The notes under the pieces are model-generated. The model saw only the letters and a program-made list of their open reading frames with translations. It was not told the DNA's origin and did no database searches. A stretch of 64,000 bases of DNA from contig NZ_JQMO01000002.1 in the NCBI RefSeq assembly GCF_000744785.1, positions 1,240,001-1,304,000 on the forward strand. The letters are read 5' to 3'. Of the stretch, positions 23,627 through 31,214 are shown one piece after another (position 1 is the stretch's first letter; each line of letters starts with the position of its first letter). The position numbers and the translations under genes are program-made. This DNA is from Kitasatospora azatica KCTC 9699 (GTDB taxonomy: Bacteria > Actinomycetota > Actinomycetes > Streptomycetales > Streptomycetaceae).

Positions 23627-25476
23627 GAGCAGGTGACGTCCTTCGCGTTGAACCCCTTGCCGTTGTTGGTGCAGTACTCCTTGACGTTGGCCGCGAACTC
23701 GCTCGGGGAGGTGGAGAACCGGGTCTCGGTGGGGCTCATCGCGATGAAGTACAGCCAGGTGCCGTCGGCCGGGTTGAGCACGGCCTTGATCGCGTCCTCG
23801 CCCGGGTTGGAGATCGGCGTGGGCGGCAGGCCGGGGTTGATGTAGGTGTTGTACTTGTTGGACCCGTCCTTGATCTGCGCGTCGGTGAGCTGCTTGGAGC
23901 CGACCGAGTACTGCAGCGTGGTGTCCATGCCGAGCTTGTGGTGGATGACGGGTTCGGTGTTCAGGCGGTTCTGGATGGTCTTGGCCATCTTGCCGAAGTC
24001 GGCGGTGTTGTTGCCCTCGGCCTGCAGGATGCTCGCCTCGGTGATCACGTCGTAGGCGTTCTTCAGGCCGACCTTCTGCGCCGCGGCGTCCAGGTTGAGC
24101 TGGCTGTACTCGTTGGTGGCGTTGGTCACCATCTGCTTGAGCAGGTCCTCGGGCTTCATGCCCTGGCTGACCGAGTACTTGGCCGGCCAGAGGAAGCCCT
24201 CGGGGTTGTTGTTGGCGTACGGCGGCAGACCGAGGTTGCCCGCGTTCGCCTTGGCCGCGTCCGCGGTCGCGCCGGCCTGCAGCTTCAGCTTCTTGTCGAT
24301 CATCGTGTAGATGCTCGCCGCGGTCTTGCCCTCGGGGATGATCAGCGAGTCGCCGCCGGCCTCACTGAGCATCAGCTGCACGGCGGCGTCGCCGGACATC
24401 TGCTGCTGCATGTAGTAGTAGCCGGGCTGGATCGGCTTGGCGGCCTTGGTGAAGGCGTTGTTGAAGGCACCGACGCTCTTCACCACGCCGGCGTCCTTGA
24501 GCACCTGGGCCATGTCGGCGCCCGAGGCGCCGTCCTTGATCTGGATCTGCACCTTGCCGGTGCCGGCGCCGGTGAAGTCCGGGGGCGGGCCGAAGGTGCG
24601 CTGGTAGAAGCCGTAGCCCCACCAGCCGGCGCCGCCGACCCCGCCGAGCAGCACCAGGGCGACCAGCAGGCAGGCACCGCCGTTGCGGCGGCCGGACTTC
24701 TTGCCCTTCTCCTTGCGCTTGCGCTGGGCGTCCTGGCTGTCGTCCTCGGTGCCGAGGAAGGAGTCGTGCTGCTCCTGCTCGCCCTCGGCGTAGTCGTCCT
24801 CGGTGTACTCGCCGTGCTCCTGGTACTCGCCGTCCTCGGCGTAGTCCTCGTGCTCGGCGTACTCGCCCTCGGCCGCGTGCGGGTTGTCGAGCGCGGCGGC
24901 CTCGGCCTCCCAGTCGATGCCGTCCGGACCGGGACCGGCGGGCTGCGGCACGGCCGGCGCGGGGGCCGGCCCGGAAGCCGGTCGGCGGACCTGCTGCGGC
25001 GGGACCTGCTGGGGCATCGACTGCTGGGGGACCTGCTGCTGCATCGGCTGCTGCGGCATGCCCTGCATCGGTGGCATCTGCTGCCCGGGCTGCGGCATCT
25101 GCTGAGGCATCTGCTGGCCCTGCTGCATCGGCTGGCCCTGCGGCATCGGCTGGCCCTGCTGCGGATACCCGCCCTGCTGGGGGTAGCCCTGCTGCGGATA
25201 CCCCTGCTGCTGCGGGTAGCCCTGCTGCTGGGGGTACCCGCCCTGCTGCTGCCACTGTTGCTGCTGCTGGGCCTGCTGGTACGGGTCCATCGGCACGTAG
25301 TTCTGCTGCTGCCCGTACTGCTCGGTCCCCTGGACCGGGTACTGGGCCTGCCCGTACGGGTCCTGCGGGACGAACTCCGGCTCGCCCTGGGCGGCCGCCT
25401 GCGGCGACTGCTCACCGTAACCGGGAGCGCTGGGGTGCCACGGCTGGGAGCCGTAGCCCCGACCCAGATCAGTCAT
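23623..25476 (-). CDS. mltG: Endolytic transglycosylase MltG with long Q/P-rich cytoplasmic domain
   Basis: Cleaves nascent peptidoglycan strands and sets glycan length. The 617-residue protein has a Gln/Pro/Tyr/Gly-rich N-terminus (about 40-165, including GYPQQ repeats at 80-107), an acidic EY/ED-rich stretch (204-238), a basic patch (251-264), one transmembrane helix (about 267-290), then the extracytoplasmic YceG domain. The catalytic Glu is probably Glu487 in EASILQAEGNN, with the conserved GLPPTPISNPG near 555. The soluble N-terminus is far longer than in E. coli MltG and looks disordered. A second MltG-like gene lies directly upstream. Confidence 0.92.
   Translation of the reverse strand: MTDLGRGYGSQPWHPSAPGYGEQSPQAAAQGEPEFVPQDPYGQAQYPVQGTEQYGQQQNYVPMDPYQQAQQQQQWQQQGGYPQQQGYPQQQGYPQQGYPQQGGYPQQGQPMPQGQPMQQGQQMPQQMPQPGQQMPPMQGMPQQPMQQQVPQQSMPQQVPPQQVRRPASGPAPAPAVPQPAGPGPDGIDWEAEAAALDNPHAAEGEYAEHEDYAEDGEYQEHGEYTEDDYAEGEQEQHDSFLGTEDDSQDAQRKRKEKGKKSGRRNGGACLLVALVLLGGVGGAGWWGYGFYQRTFGPPPDFTGAGTGKVQIQIKDGASGADMAQVLKDAGVVKSVGAFNNAFTKAAKPIQPGYYYMQQQMSGDAAVQLMLSEAGGDSLIIPEGKTAASIYTMIDKKLKLQAGATADAAKANAGNLGLPPYANNNPEGFLWPAKYSVSQGMKPEDLLKQMVTNATNEYSQLNLDAAAQKVGLKNAYDVITEASILQAEGNNTADFGKMAKTIQNRLNTEPVIHHKLGMDTTLQYSVGSKQLTDAQIKDGSNKYNTYINPGLPPTPISNPGEDAIKAVLNPADGTWLYFIAMSPTETRFSTSPSEFAANVKEYCTNNGKGFNAKDVTCS
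25156..25239 (-). repeat. GYPQQ-coding tandem repeat in mltG
   Basis: Codons 80-107 of mltG encode five or so copies of GYPQQ(Q/G), with repeated TACCC(G/C)CAGCAG-type units on the coding strand. Copy number here could vary between strains. Confidence 0.8.
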
Positions 25477-25615
25477 CGATTCCCTTAGGCCGACGGAGAC
25501 GGACGGTTGAGCGGACGGCCCGTCCGGGACGGCGTCCCGTGCAGTATCCCGAAGGCTCGACCGGAGAGCGGGTCGAACCGGCGTGCTAGCGCAGCGCTTG
25601 AGGGGAGACGTTACC

Positions 25616-25629
25616 GTACCGCACGGTAC
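25616..25629. promoter_or_regulatory. Inverted repeat between mltG paralogues
   Basis: GTACCG-CA-CGGTAC is a perfect inverted repeat in the 219-nt gap upstream of mltG1 (25477-25695). It may be an operator; no clear promoter hexamers are seen beside it. Confidence 0.35.
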
Positions 25630-25695
25630 CGTCCACGGTCCCGTCCTGGCGCTCAGCGCCCGCCCCGAGGTGCTTCGGCCCCCACCCCGCGCGCC

Positions 25696-26877
25696 TCAGC
25701 GCCCGCCGGGGTGCGGCGAGGAACCGCTGTGGGCCTGGTTCGCGTTGAACTCCTCGACGTTCTTGCGCTGCTGTTCCTCACTGTCCGTGAACCTGGTGTC
25801 GCCCGGCCGCACGGTCACGAAGTACAACCAGTCCCCCGGCGCCGGGTTGAGCGCGGCCTCCACCGCGTCGTGCCCGGGGTTGTCGATCGGGGTCGGCGGC
25901 AGGCCGGGGGCGCGGTAGGTGTTGTACGGCGAGTCGAGCTGGGTGTCGGTGACGGTGGTGTGCAGGCTGGTGCGCCCGAGCGCGTAGTTGATCGTGGAGT
26001 CCAGCTGCAGCGGCATCGCGCGGTCCAGCCGGTTGTAGATCACCCGGGCCACCCTGGCCATGTCGCCGGGGTTGTCCGACTCGCCCTGCAGCAGGCTGGC
26101 CACCGCCAGGACCTGGTACGGGGTCAGCTCGCCGACCGCCGGATGGTCCAGGCCGGCGTCCGACAGCTCGCCCGCGCCGTGGTGGACCATCTGCTGCAGC
26201 AGGGTCAGCGGCGTGCTGTCGGCGGTCACGCTGTAGGTGGCGGGGTAGAGCAGCCCCTCGGGGTTGCCGCCCGCGTACTCGGGCAGCCCGAGCTCGGCGC
26301 TGTGCTGCTGCGCGGTGTGCTGGGTGGTGCCGGCCGCGAGCGCCAGGCGCTGGTCCACGGCGGCGTAGATCTGGCTGGCCCGCCAGCCCTCGGGGACGGT
26401 CAGCGCGTTGGCGTTGGCCGGGTCGCCGAGCACCTGCAGCGCGGCGCCGGCGGACATCTTCCGGCGCAGCGCGTAGGTGCCCGGCTGGATCCGGTCGCCG
26501 ATGCCGGAGCCGGCCGCCGCGTCGGTGAACGCCTTGACGCTGGCCACCACCTGGTTGCGCTGCAGGATCTGCCCGATGCTGGTCAGGCTGGCGCCCTGGG
26601 GCACCGAGACCCGCACGGCGCCGCTGCCCGCACCCGGGTAGTCGGCGGACGGGGTGGGGGTGCCCTGGCGCAGCGCCGCGACGATCTGCTGCCCGGTCAG
26701 CAGCGCGCCGCCGGCCAGCAGGGCGAGCAGCAGGACGGTGAGCGAGCAGGCCAGGCCGGTGCGGTGCGGCCGGCGCCGTCGGGGCTTCGGCGGGGGCCGT
26801 TCCGGGTCGGGCCCCGGCTCGTGGACCGGTGCGCCGAGGTGACCCGGTGTCAGCCCGGGCACGGCGTCCTGATCCAT
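25696..26877 (-). CDS. MltG-like endolytic transglycosylase, second paralogue
   Basis: A 393-residue MltG/YceG-family protein: short basic cytoplasmic tail (PKPRRRRPHRTG, 31-41), one transmembrane helix (about 42-62), then a YceG domain with probable catalytic Glu266 in ASLLQGESDNPGD and the family motif APGLPPTPIDNPGHDAVEAALNP. It lacks the long Q/P-rich and acidic regions of its neighbour. The two domains are similar but clearly diverged, so this is an old tandem duplication. ATG at 26877. A second peptidoglycan-cleaving activity, or control of the first, is possible. Confidence 0.88.
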   Translation of the reverse strand: MDQDAVPGLTPGHLGAPVHEPGPDPERPPPKPRRRRPHRTGLACSLTVLLLALLAGGALLTGQQIVAALRQGTPTPSADYPGAGSGAVRVSVPQGASLTSIGQILQRNQVVASVKAFTDAAAGSGIGDRIQPGTYALRRKMSAGAALQVLGDPANANALTVPEGWRASQIYAAVDQRLALAAGTTQHTAQQHSAELGLPEYAGGNPEGLLYPATYSVTADSTPLTLLQQMVHHGAGELSDAGLDHPAVGELTPYQVLAVASLLQGESDNPGDMARVARVIYNRLDRAMPLQLDSTINYALGRTSLHTTVTDTQLDSPYNTYRAPGLPPTPIDNPGHDAVEAALNPAPGDWLYFVTVRPGDTRFTDSEEQQRKNVEEFNANQAHSGSSPHPGGR

Positions 26878-26913
26878 CCCGACCCCCTGGAAGTCCCGGG
26901 TGCGCAGCAGCGA

Positions 26914-26943
26914 GGGCCCGTCCGGACGCGTCCGGACGGGCCC
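26914..26943 (-). terminator. 30-nt perfect palindrome between ruvX and mltG paralogue
   Basis: GGGCCCGTCCGGACG (26914-26928) is followed directly by its reverse complement (26929-26943). It lies 27 nt after the ruvX stop. It likely terminates or attenuates the alaS-ruvX transcript; no T-run follows. Confidence 0.65.
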
Positions 26944-26969
26944 ATGAGCAGCACGCTAGGCCAGGCTGA

Positions 26970-27446
26970 TCAGCTGATCGGCTCGACACTCTCGCCGGGC
27001 GCCCGACCGCTCACCCGTTCGGTCTCCAGGGCGCTCTGCAGGATCACCACGGCGGCGGCCTGGTCGATCGCCGAGCGGCCCTTCTTGGCCTTGACGCCGG
27101 AGGCCCGCATGCCGGCGGCGGCGGTGACCGTGGTCATCCGCTCGTCCACCAGCCGCACCGGCACCGGCGCGAGCAGCGCGGCCAGCCGACCGGCGTAGGA
27201 GCGGACCTTCTCGGCGGCCGGGCCCTCCTTGCCGCTGAGCGAGCGCGGCAGGCCGACCACCACCTCGATGGCGTCGTACTCCTCGACGATCTCCTTGAGC
27301 CGCGCCTGGGAGCGGCCCCCGGCGGGGACCGTCTCCACGGGCGTGGCGATCAGCCCGTCGGGGTCGCAGGAGGCCACCCCGATCCGGGCGTCACCGACGT
27401 CGACGGCGATCCGTCGACCCCGGCGCCAGGGCTTGGGCTCCTCCAT
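26970..27446 (-). CDS. ruvX: RuvX/YqgF family Holliday junction resolvase-like protein
   Basis: RNase H-fold protein of 158 residues, implicated in resolving Holliday junctions or in pre-16S rRNA 5'-end processing in other bacteria. The motifs AVDVGDARIGVASCDP (14-29), VVGLPRSLSGKEGPAA, VDERMTTVTA and the C-terminal RSAIDQAAAVVILQ contain the expected acidic residues. ATG shares one nucleotide with the alaS stop (TGATG), so the two are coupled. Confidence 0.93.
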   Translation of the reverse strand: MEEPKPWRRGRRIAVDVGDARIGVASCDPDGLIATPVETVPAGGRSQARLKEIVEEYDAIEVVVGLPRSLSGKEGPAAEKVRSYAGRLAALLAPVPVRLVDERMTTVTAAAGMRASGVKAKKGRSAIDQAAAVVILQSALETERVSGRAPGESVEPIS

Positions 27447-30115
27447 CAGGCCGCGCGCTCCGCGACCAGCCGACGGACCGCCTCGACGGCCTCGTCCACG
27501 GCGCCCGGGTTGGAGCCGCCGCCCTGGGCCACGTCGTCCTTGCCGCCACCGCCGCCGCCGAGGGTCTTGGCGGCGACCCGGACCAGCTCACCGGCCTTGA
27601 CGCCGCGCTCGCGGGCCAGCTCGTTGGTGGCGATCACGGTCAGCGGACGGTCGTTGGCGACCGTGAAGGCGGCCACCACGCCCGGGCGCGAGCCCAGTCG
27701 GGCCCGGACGTCGAGGACCAGCTTGCGCAGGTCGTCGGCGCCGGTGCCGTCCGGCACCCGGGCGGCGACCAGGGCCACGCCGTGGATGTCCTGGGCGCTG
27801 TCCACCAGACCGGCGGCGGCGGCCAGCACCTTCTCGGCGCGGAACTTCTCGATCTCCTTCTCGGCGTCCTTGAGCTTGCCGAGCATGCCGGCGATCTTCT
27901 CCGGCAGCTCCTCCGGGCGGCCCTTGACCAGCTCGGTGAGCTGGGAGACCACGGTGTGCTCGCGGGCCAGGAACTTGTAGGCGTCCACGCCGACCAGCGC
28001 CTCGACCCGGCGCACGCCGGCGCCGATCGAGGACTCGCCGAGCAGCTTCACCAGGCCCAGCTGGGCGGTGTTGCCGACGTGCGTGCCACCGCAGAGCTCC
28101 TTGGAGAAGTCGCCGATGGTCACCACGCGCACCGAGTCGCCGTACTTCTCGCCGAACATCGCGATGGCGCCCTGCTTGCGGGCCTGGTCCATGGTCATCA
28201 CCTCGGCGGTGACGTCCAGCTCGCGGGCCAGCACCTCGTTGATCTTCTGCTCGACGTCCACCAGCACGGTGCCGGGGACGGCGGCCGGCGAGCCGAAGTC
28301 GAACCGGAACCGGCCGGGGGCGTTCTCCGAACCGGCCTGGGCGGCGGTGGGGCCGAGCGCGTCGCGCAGCGCCTGGTGGGTCAGGTGGGTGGCCGAGTGG
28401 GCGCGCGAGACGGCGCGGCGGCGGTCGATGTCGATGGTGGCGTACGCGGCGGCGCCGAGCACCACCTCGCCGAAGAGCACCCCGCCGGAGTGCACGACCA
28501 CGCCGGGCACCGGCTGCTGCACGTCGCGGATCTCGACCACCGCGCCGGAGTCCAGGCGGATCCGGCCGTGGTCGGCGAGCTGGCCGCCGCCCTCGGCGTA
28601 GAACGGGGTGCGGTCGAGGATCAGCTCGACCTCGTCGCCCTCGGTGGCGGCCGGCGCGGGGACGCCGTCCACCAGCAGGCCGACCACGGTGGCCTCGCCC
28701 TCGGTGGCGTTGTAGCCGGTGAAGACGCTGGCGCCGGCCCGGTCGGCCACCTCGCGGTAGGCGGCGACGTCGGCGTGGCCCATCTTCTTGGCCTTGGCGT
28801 CGGCCTTGGCCCGGTCGCGCTGCTCCTGCATCAGCCGGCGGAAGCCGGCCTCGTCGACCTGCAGGCCCTGCTCCTCGGCCATCTCCAGGGTGAGGTCGAT
28901 CGGGAAGCCGAAGGTGTCGTGCAGCTGGAAGGCCTTCTCGCCGGCGAGCGCGGGGTGGCCGGCCTGCTTGGCCTCGGTGACGGCGGTGTCCAGCAGGTTG
29001 GTGCCGGCCCGCAGGGTCTGCAGGAAGCGGGTCTCCTCGGCGACCACCACGGTCTCGATCCGCTTGCGGTCGGCGTCCAGCTCCGGGTACTGCGGGGCCA
29101 TCGCCTTGATCGAGACGTCGATCAGCTCCTTGGCCACCGGCTCGGTGGCGCCGAGCAGGCGCATGTTGCGGATCGCCCGGCGCAGGATCCGGCGCAGCAC
29201 GTAGCCGCGGCCCTCGTTGCCCGGGGTGACGCCGTCGCCGACCAGCATCAGCGCGGTCCGGATGTGGTCGGTGACCACGCGCAGCGAGACGTCCGACTTG
29301 TGGTCGGCGCCGTAGCTGTGGCCGGTGAGCTCGGCGGCCCGGTCCAGGATCAGCCGGCTGGTGTCGATCTCGAAGAGGTTGTCGACGTCCTGCAGGATGG
29401 CGGCCAGGCGCTCCAGGCCGAGGCCGGTGTCGATGTTCTTGCTCGGCAGGTCGCCGAGGATCTCGAAGCCGTCCTTGCCGTCGCCGTGGCCGCGCTCGTA
29501 CTGCATGAAGACCAGGTTCCAGATCTCCAGGTAGCGCTCGCCGTTGACGGCGGGGCCGCCCTCCTCGCCGTAGGCGGGGCCGCGGTCGTAGTTGATCTCC
29601 GAGCACGGGCCGCACGGGCCGGGCACGCCCATCGACCAGAAGTTGTCCTTCATGCCCAGGCGCTGGATCCGCTCGGACGGGACGCCGATGACGTCACGCC
29701 AGATCTGCTCGGCCTCGTCGTCGTCCTTGTAGACGGTGATCCAGAGCTTCTCCTTCTCCAGGCCGTAGCCGCCGTCCGCGACGGGCGTGGTGAGCAGCTC
29801 CCACGCGAACTTGATGGCCCCTTCCTTGAAGTAGTCGCCGAAGGAGAAGTTGCCGCACATCTGGAAGAACGAGCCGTGCCGGGTGGTCTTGCCGACCTCC
29901 TCGATGTCCAACGTGCGCACGCACTTCTGGACACTGGTGGCACGGGAGAACTGCGGCTTGACCTCGCCCAGGAAGTACGGCTTGAACGGCACCATGCCGG
30001 CGTTGACCAGCAGCAGGGTGGGGTCGTCGGCGACCAGGGACGCCGAGGGAACGACGGTGTGGCCGCGCTCCTCGAAGAAGCGCAGCCAGCGGCGGCGGAT
30101 CTCTGCCGACTCCAT
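27446..30115 (-). CDS. alaS: Alanyl-tRNA synthetase
   Basis: Charges tRNA-Ala and edits Ser/Gly mischarging. The 889-residue class II enzyme has the N-terminal aminoacylation domain (motif 2 region [27 protein letters not shown] motif 3 region), an editing domain with [11 protein letters not shown] and CGGTHVGNT zinc/editing residues, and the C-Ala DHHA1 domain ([15 protein letters not shown]). ATG with AAGGA upstream, 15 nt after the DUF6167 gene; it leads into ruvX. Confidence 0.97.
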   Translation of the reverse strand: MESAEIRRRWLRFFEERGHTVVPSASLVADDPTLLLVNAGMVPFKPYFLGEVKPQFSRATSVQKCVRTLDIEEVGKTTRHGSFFQMCGNFSFGDYFKEGAIKFAWELLTTPVADGGYGLEKEKLWITVYKDDDEAEQIWRDVIGVPSERIQRLGMKDNFWSMGVPGPCGPCSEINYDRGPAYGEEGGPAVNGERYLEIWNLVFMQYERGHGDGKDGFEILGDLPSKNIDTGLGLERLAAILQDVDNLFEIDTSRLILDRAAELTGHSYGADHKSDVSLRVVTDHIRTALMLVGDGVTPGNEGRGYVLRRILRRAIRNMRLLGATEPVAKELIDVSIKAMAPQYPELDADRKRIETVVVAEETRFLQTLRAGTNLLDTAVTEAKQAGHPALAGEKAFQLHDTFGFPIDLTLEMAEEQGLQVDEAGFRRLMQEQRDRAKADAKAKKMGHADVAAYREVADRAGASVFTGYNATEGEATVVGLLVDGVPAPAATEGDEVELILDRTPFYAEGGGQLADHGRIRLDSGAVVEIRDVQQPVPGVVVHSGGVLFGEVVLGAAAYATIDIDRRRAVSRAHSATHLTHQALRDALGPTAAQAGSENAPGRFRFDFGSPAAVPGTVLVDVEQKINEVLARELDVTAEVMTMDQARKQGAIAMFGEKYGDSVRVVTIGDFSKELCGGTHVGNTAQLGLVKLLGESSIGAGVRRVEALVGVDAYKFLAREHTVVSQLTELVKGRPEELPEKIAGMLGKLKDAEKEIEKFRAEKVLAAAAGLVDSAQDIHGVALVAARVPDGTGADDLRKLVLDVRARLGSRPGVVAAFTVANDRPLTVIATNELARERGVKAGELVRVAAKTLGGGGGGKDDVAQGGGSNPGAVDEAVEAVRRLVAERAA

Positions 30116-30130
30116 GAGTGGTCCTTCCGG

Positions 30131-30562
30131 TTAAGGGTGCTGGCCCCGGCGCTGTTCGAGCTGACGGGGCGTTGAGGCGATGATTTCGGGGGTGGCGGTA
30201 CGCGACGGAGGCAGGGCGGCGGCCGGGGAGCCCGGTGCCGCCGAGATAGCTCGGTACCCACCGCCCGCGGTGGGGGTACCCCCGGCCGAAGGCTGGGAGA
30301 GGGTCAGGCGACGGCGCGGCGGCTCGACCACCGCGGTGCCGTCCAGCCCGAGGTCGGACCGGAGCTGCTCCTCGCGCTCGGCCATCCCGGCCCGCACCTC
30401 CAGGGCGAACCGCTTGGCGGCGTCGCCGAGCTGCAGGGCGCCGCGCGCGGCGGTGCCTGACAGGCTGTCAGGGGTGAGCCGGCGGGTGGCCTCGTTGGCC
30501 TTGTTCATGGCCCAGACGGCGGCGCCGGCGCCGACCGTCATCCAGAAGATGCGTCGAACCAC
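30131..30562 (-). CDS. DUF6167-like protein, alaS-associated
   Basis: A 143-residue protein with a hydrophobic N-terminal segment (4-20, RIFWMTVGAGAAVWAMN) and an alpha-helical stretch (GALQLGDAAKRFALEVRAGMAEREEQLR, about 41-68), ending in a Pro/Ala-rich tail. It matches the small actinobacterial proteins (DUF6167) found between DUF948 and alaS. GTG start 6 nt after the DUF948 stop. Function unknown; probably membrane-associated and made with its DUF948 neighbour. Confidence 0.8.
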   Translation of the reverse strand: MVRRIFWMTVGAGAAVWAMNKANEATRRLTPDSLSGTAARGALQLGDAAKRFALEVRAGMAEREEQLRSDLGLDGTAVVEPPRRRLTLSQPSAGGTPTAGGGYRAISAAPGSPAAALPPSRTATPEIIASTPRQLEQRRGQHP

Positions 30563-30568
30563 GGTCCA

Positions 30569-31045
30569 TCAGCCCTTCACGGCTCGCCGGACGCGGGCGA
30601 GCAGCCCGCCCTTGGGGGCGGTGGCTGCGCGCACCTCGGCGCGGATCAGCCGGGCCAGCGCCTCGCGCTCGCTGCCCTGCTGAGGCAGGGTCAGCGAGGC
30701 CTGCTGCCGGCCGACCGCCTTGCGGACGCCGTAGCTGAAGGCCGCGACCTTGACCAGCGGACCGCCGAGGGTGGCGGCGACGGTGGAGGAGAGCGCGTTG
30801 GCGTTGGCGGCGGCGTCCTGCACGTTGGCGGTGATGTCGTCCACCCGCACCAGCTGCTCCTGCGCGCTGCGCACGGCGGCACTGGCCTCGTGCAGCAACG
30901 GGACGGCTTGCTCGGTGACGGCGCCGACCAGCACGGTGGCCTCGCGCAGCACCTTGGACAGGCGCACCAGCACGACGGCGAGCAAGGTGACCAGGACGGC
31001 CCAGCCCACGGCCACCAGTAGGCCGGCCAGCTCTCCCACGGACAC
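30569..31045 (-). CDS. DUF948 membrane protein
   Basis: A 158-residue protein: one N-terminal transmembrane helix (about 6-28, AGLLVAVGWAVLVTLLAVVLV) followed by a long amphipathic helical region (VLREATVLVGAVTEQAVPLLHEASAAVRSAQEQ...ANVQDAAANANALSS) typical of DUF948, and a basic C-terminus. Such proteins resemble chemoreceptor-like coiled coils but have no proven role here. GTG start with GGGAG upstream. First gene of the DUF948-DUF6167-alaS-ruvX run. Confidence 0.85.
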   Translation of the reverse strand: MSVGELAGLLVAVGWAVLVTLLAVVLVRLSKVLREATVLVGAVTEQAVPLLHEASAAVRSAQEQLVRVDDITANVQDAAANANALSSTVAATLGGPLVKVAAFSYGVRKAVGRQQASLTLPQQGSEREALARLIRAEVRAATAPKGGLLARVRRAVKG

Positions 31046-31167
31046 CGGATGCTCCCTTCCACTCCCTCAGGAGGGAACCCTATCGCGCCCGGACCCGCTT
31101 CCCCGACTCGATAACCGCTGGCGAGGCGCTCCCCCGGGCGTAACGTACCGACCGGTCACCTCGTTGG

Positions 31168-31189
31168 GCCGACCGGGGCCCCGGTCGGC
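31168..31189 (+). promoter_or_regulatory. Perfect palindrome in leader of STAND ATPase gene
   Basis: GCCGACCGG-GGCC-CCGGTCGGC is a 22-nt perfect palindrome 25 nt before the GTG start. It could be a hairpin affecting translation, or an operator. Confidence 0.4.
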
Positions 31190-31214
31190 GGGCCCGAGAT
31201 GGGAAGGGTGGCCA

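Noticed and set aside
23938..25488. A long plus-strand open frame opposite mltG, very rich in Leu/Gly/Val
   Set aside because: Its leucine-rich runs are the complement of CAG-rich Gln codons in the mltG tail.
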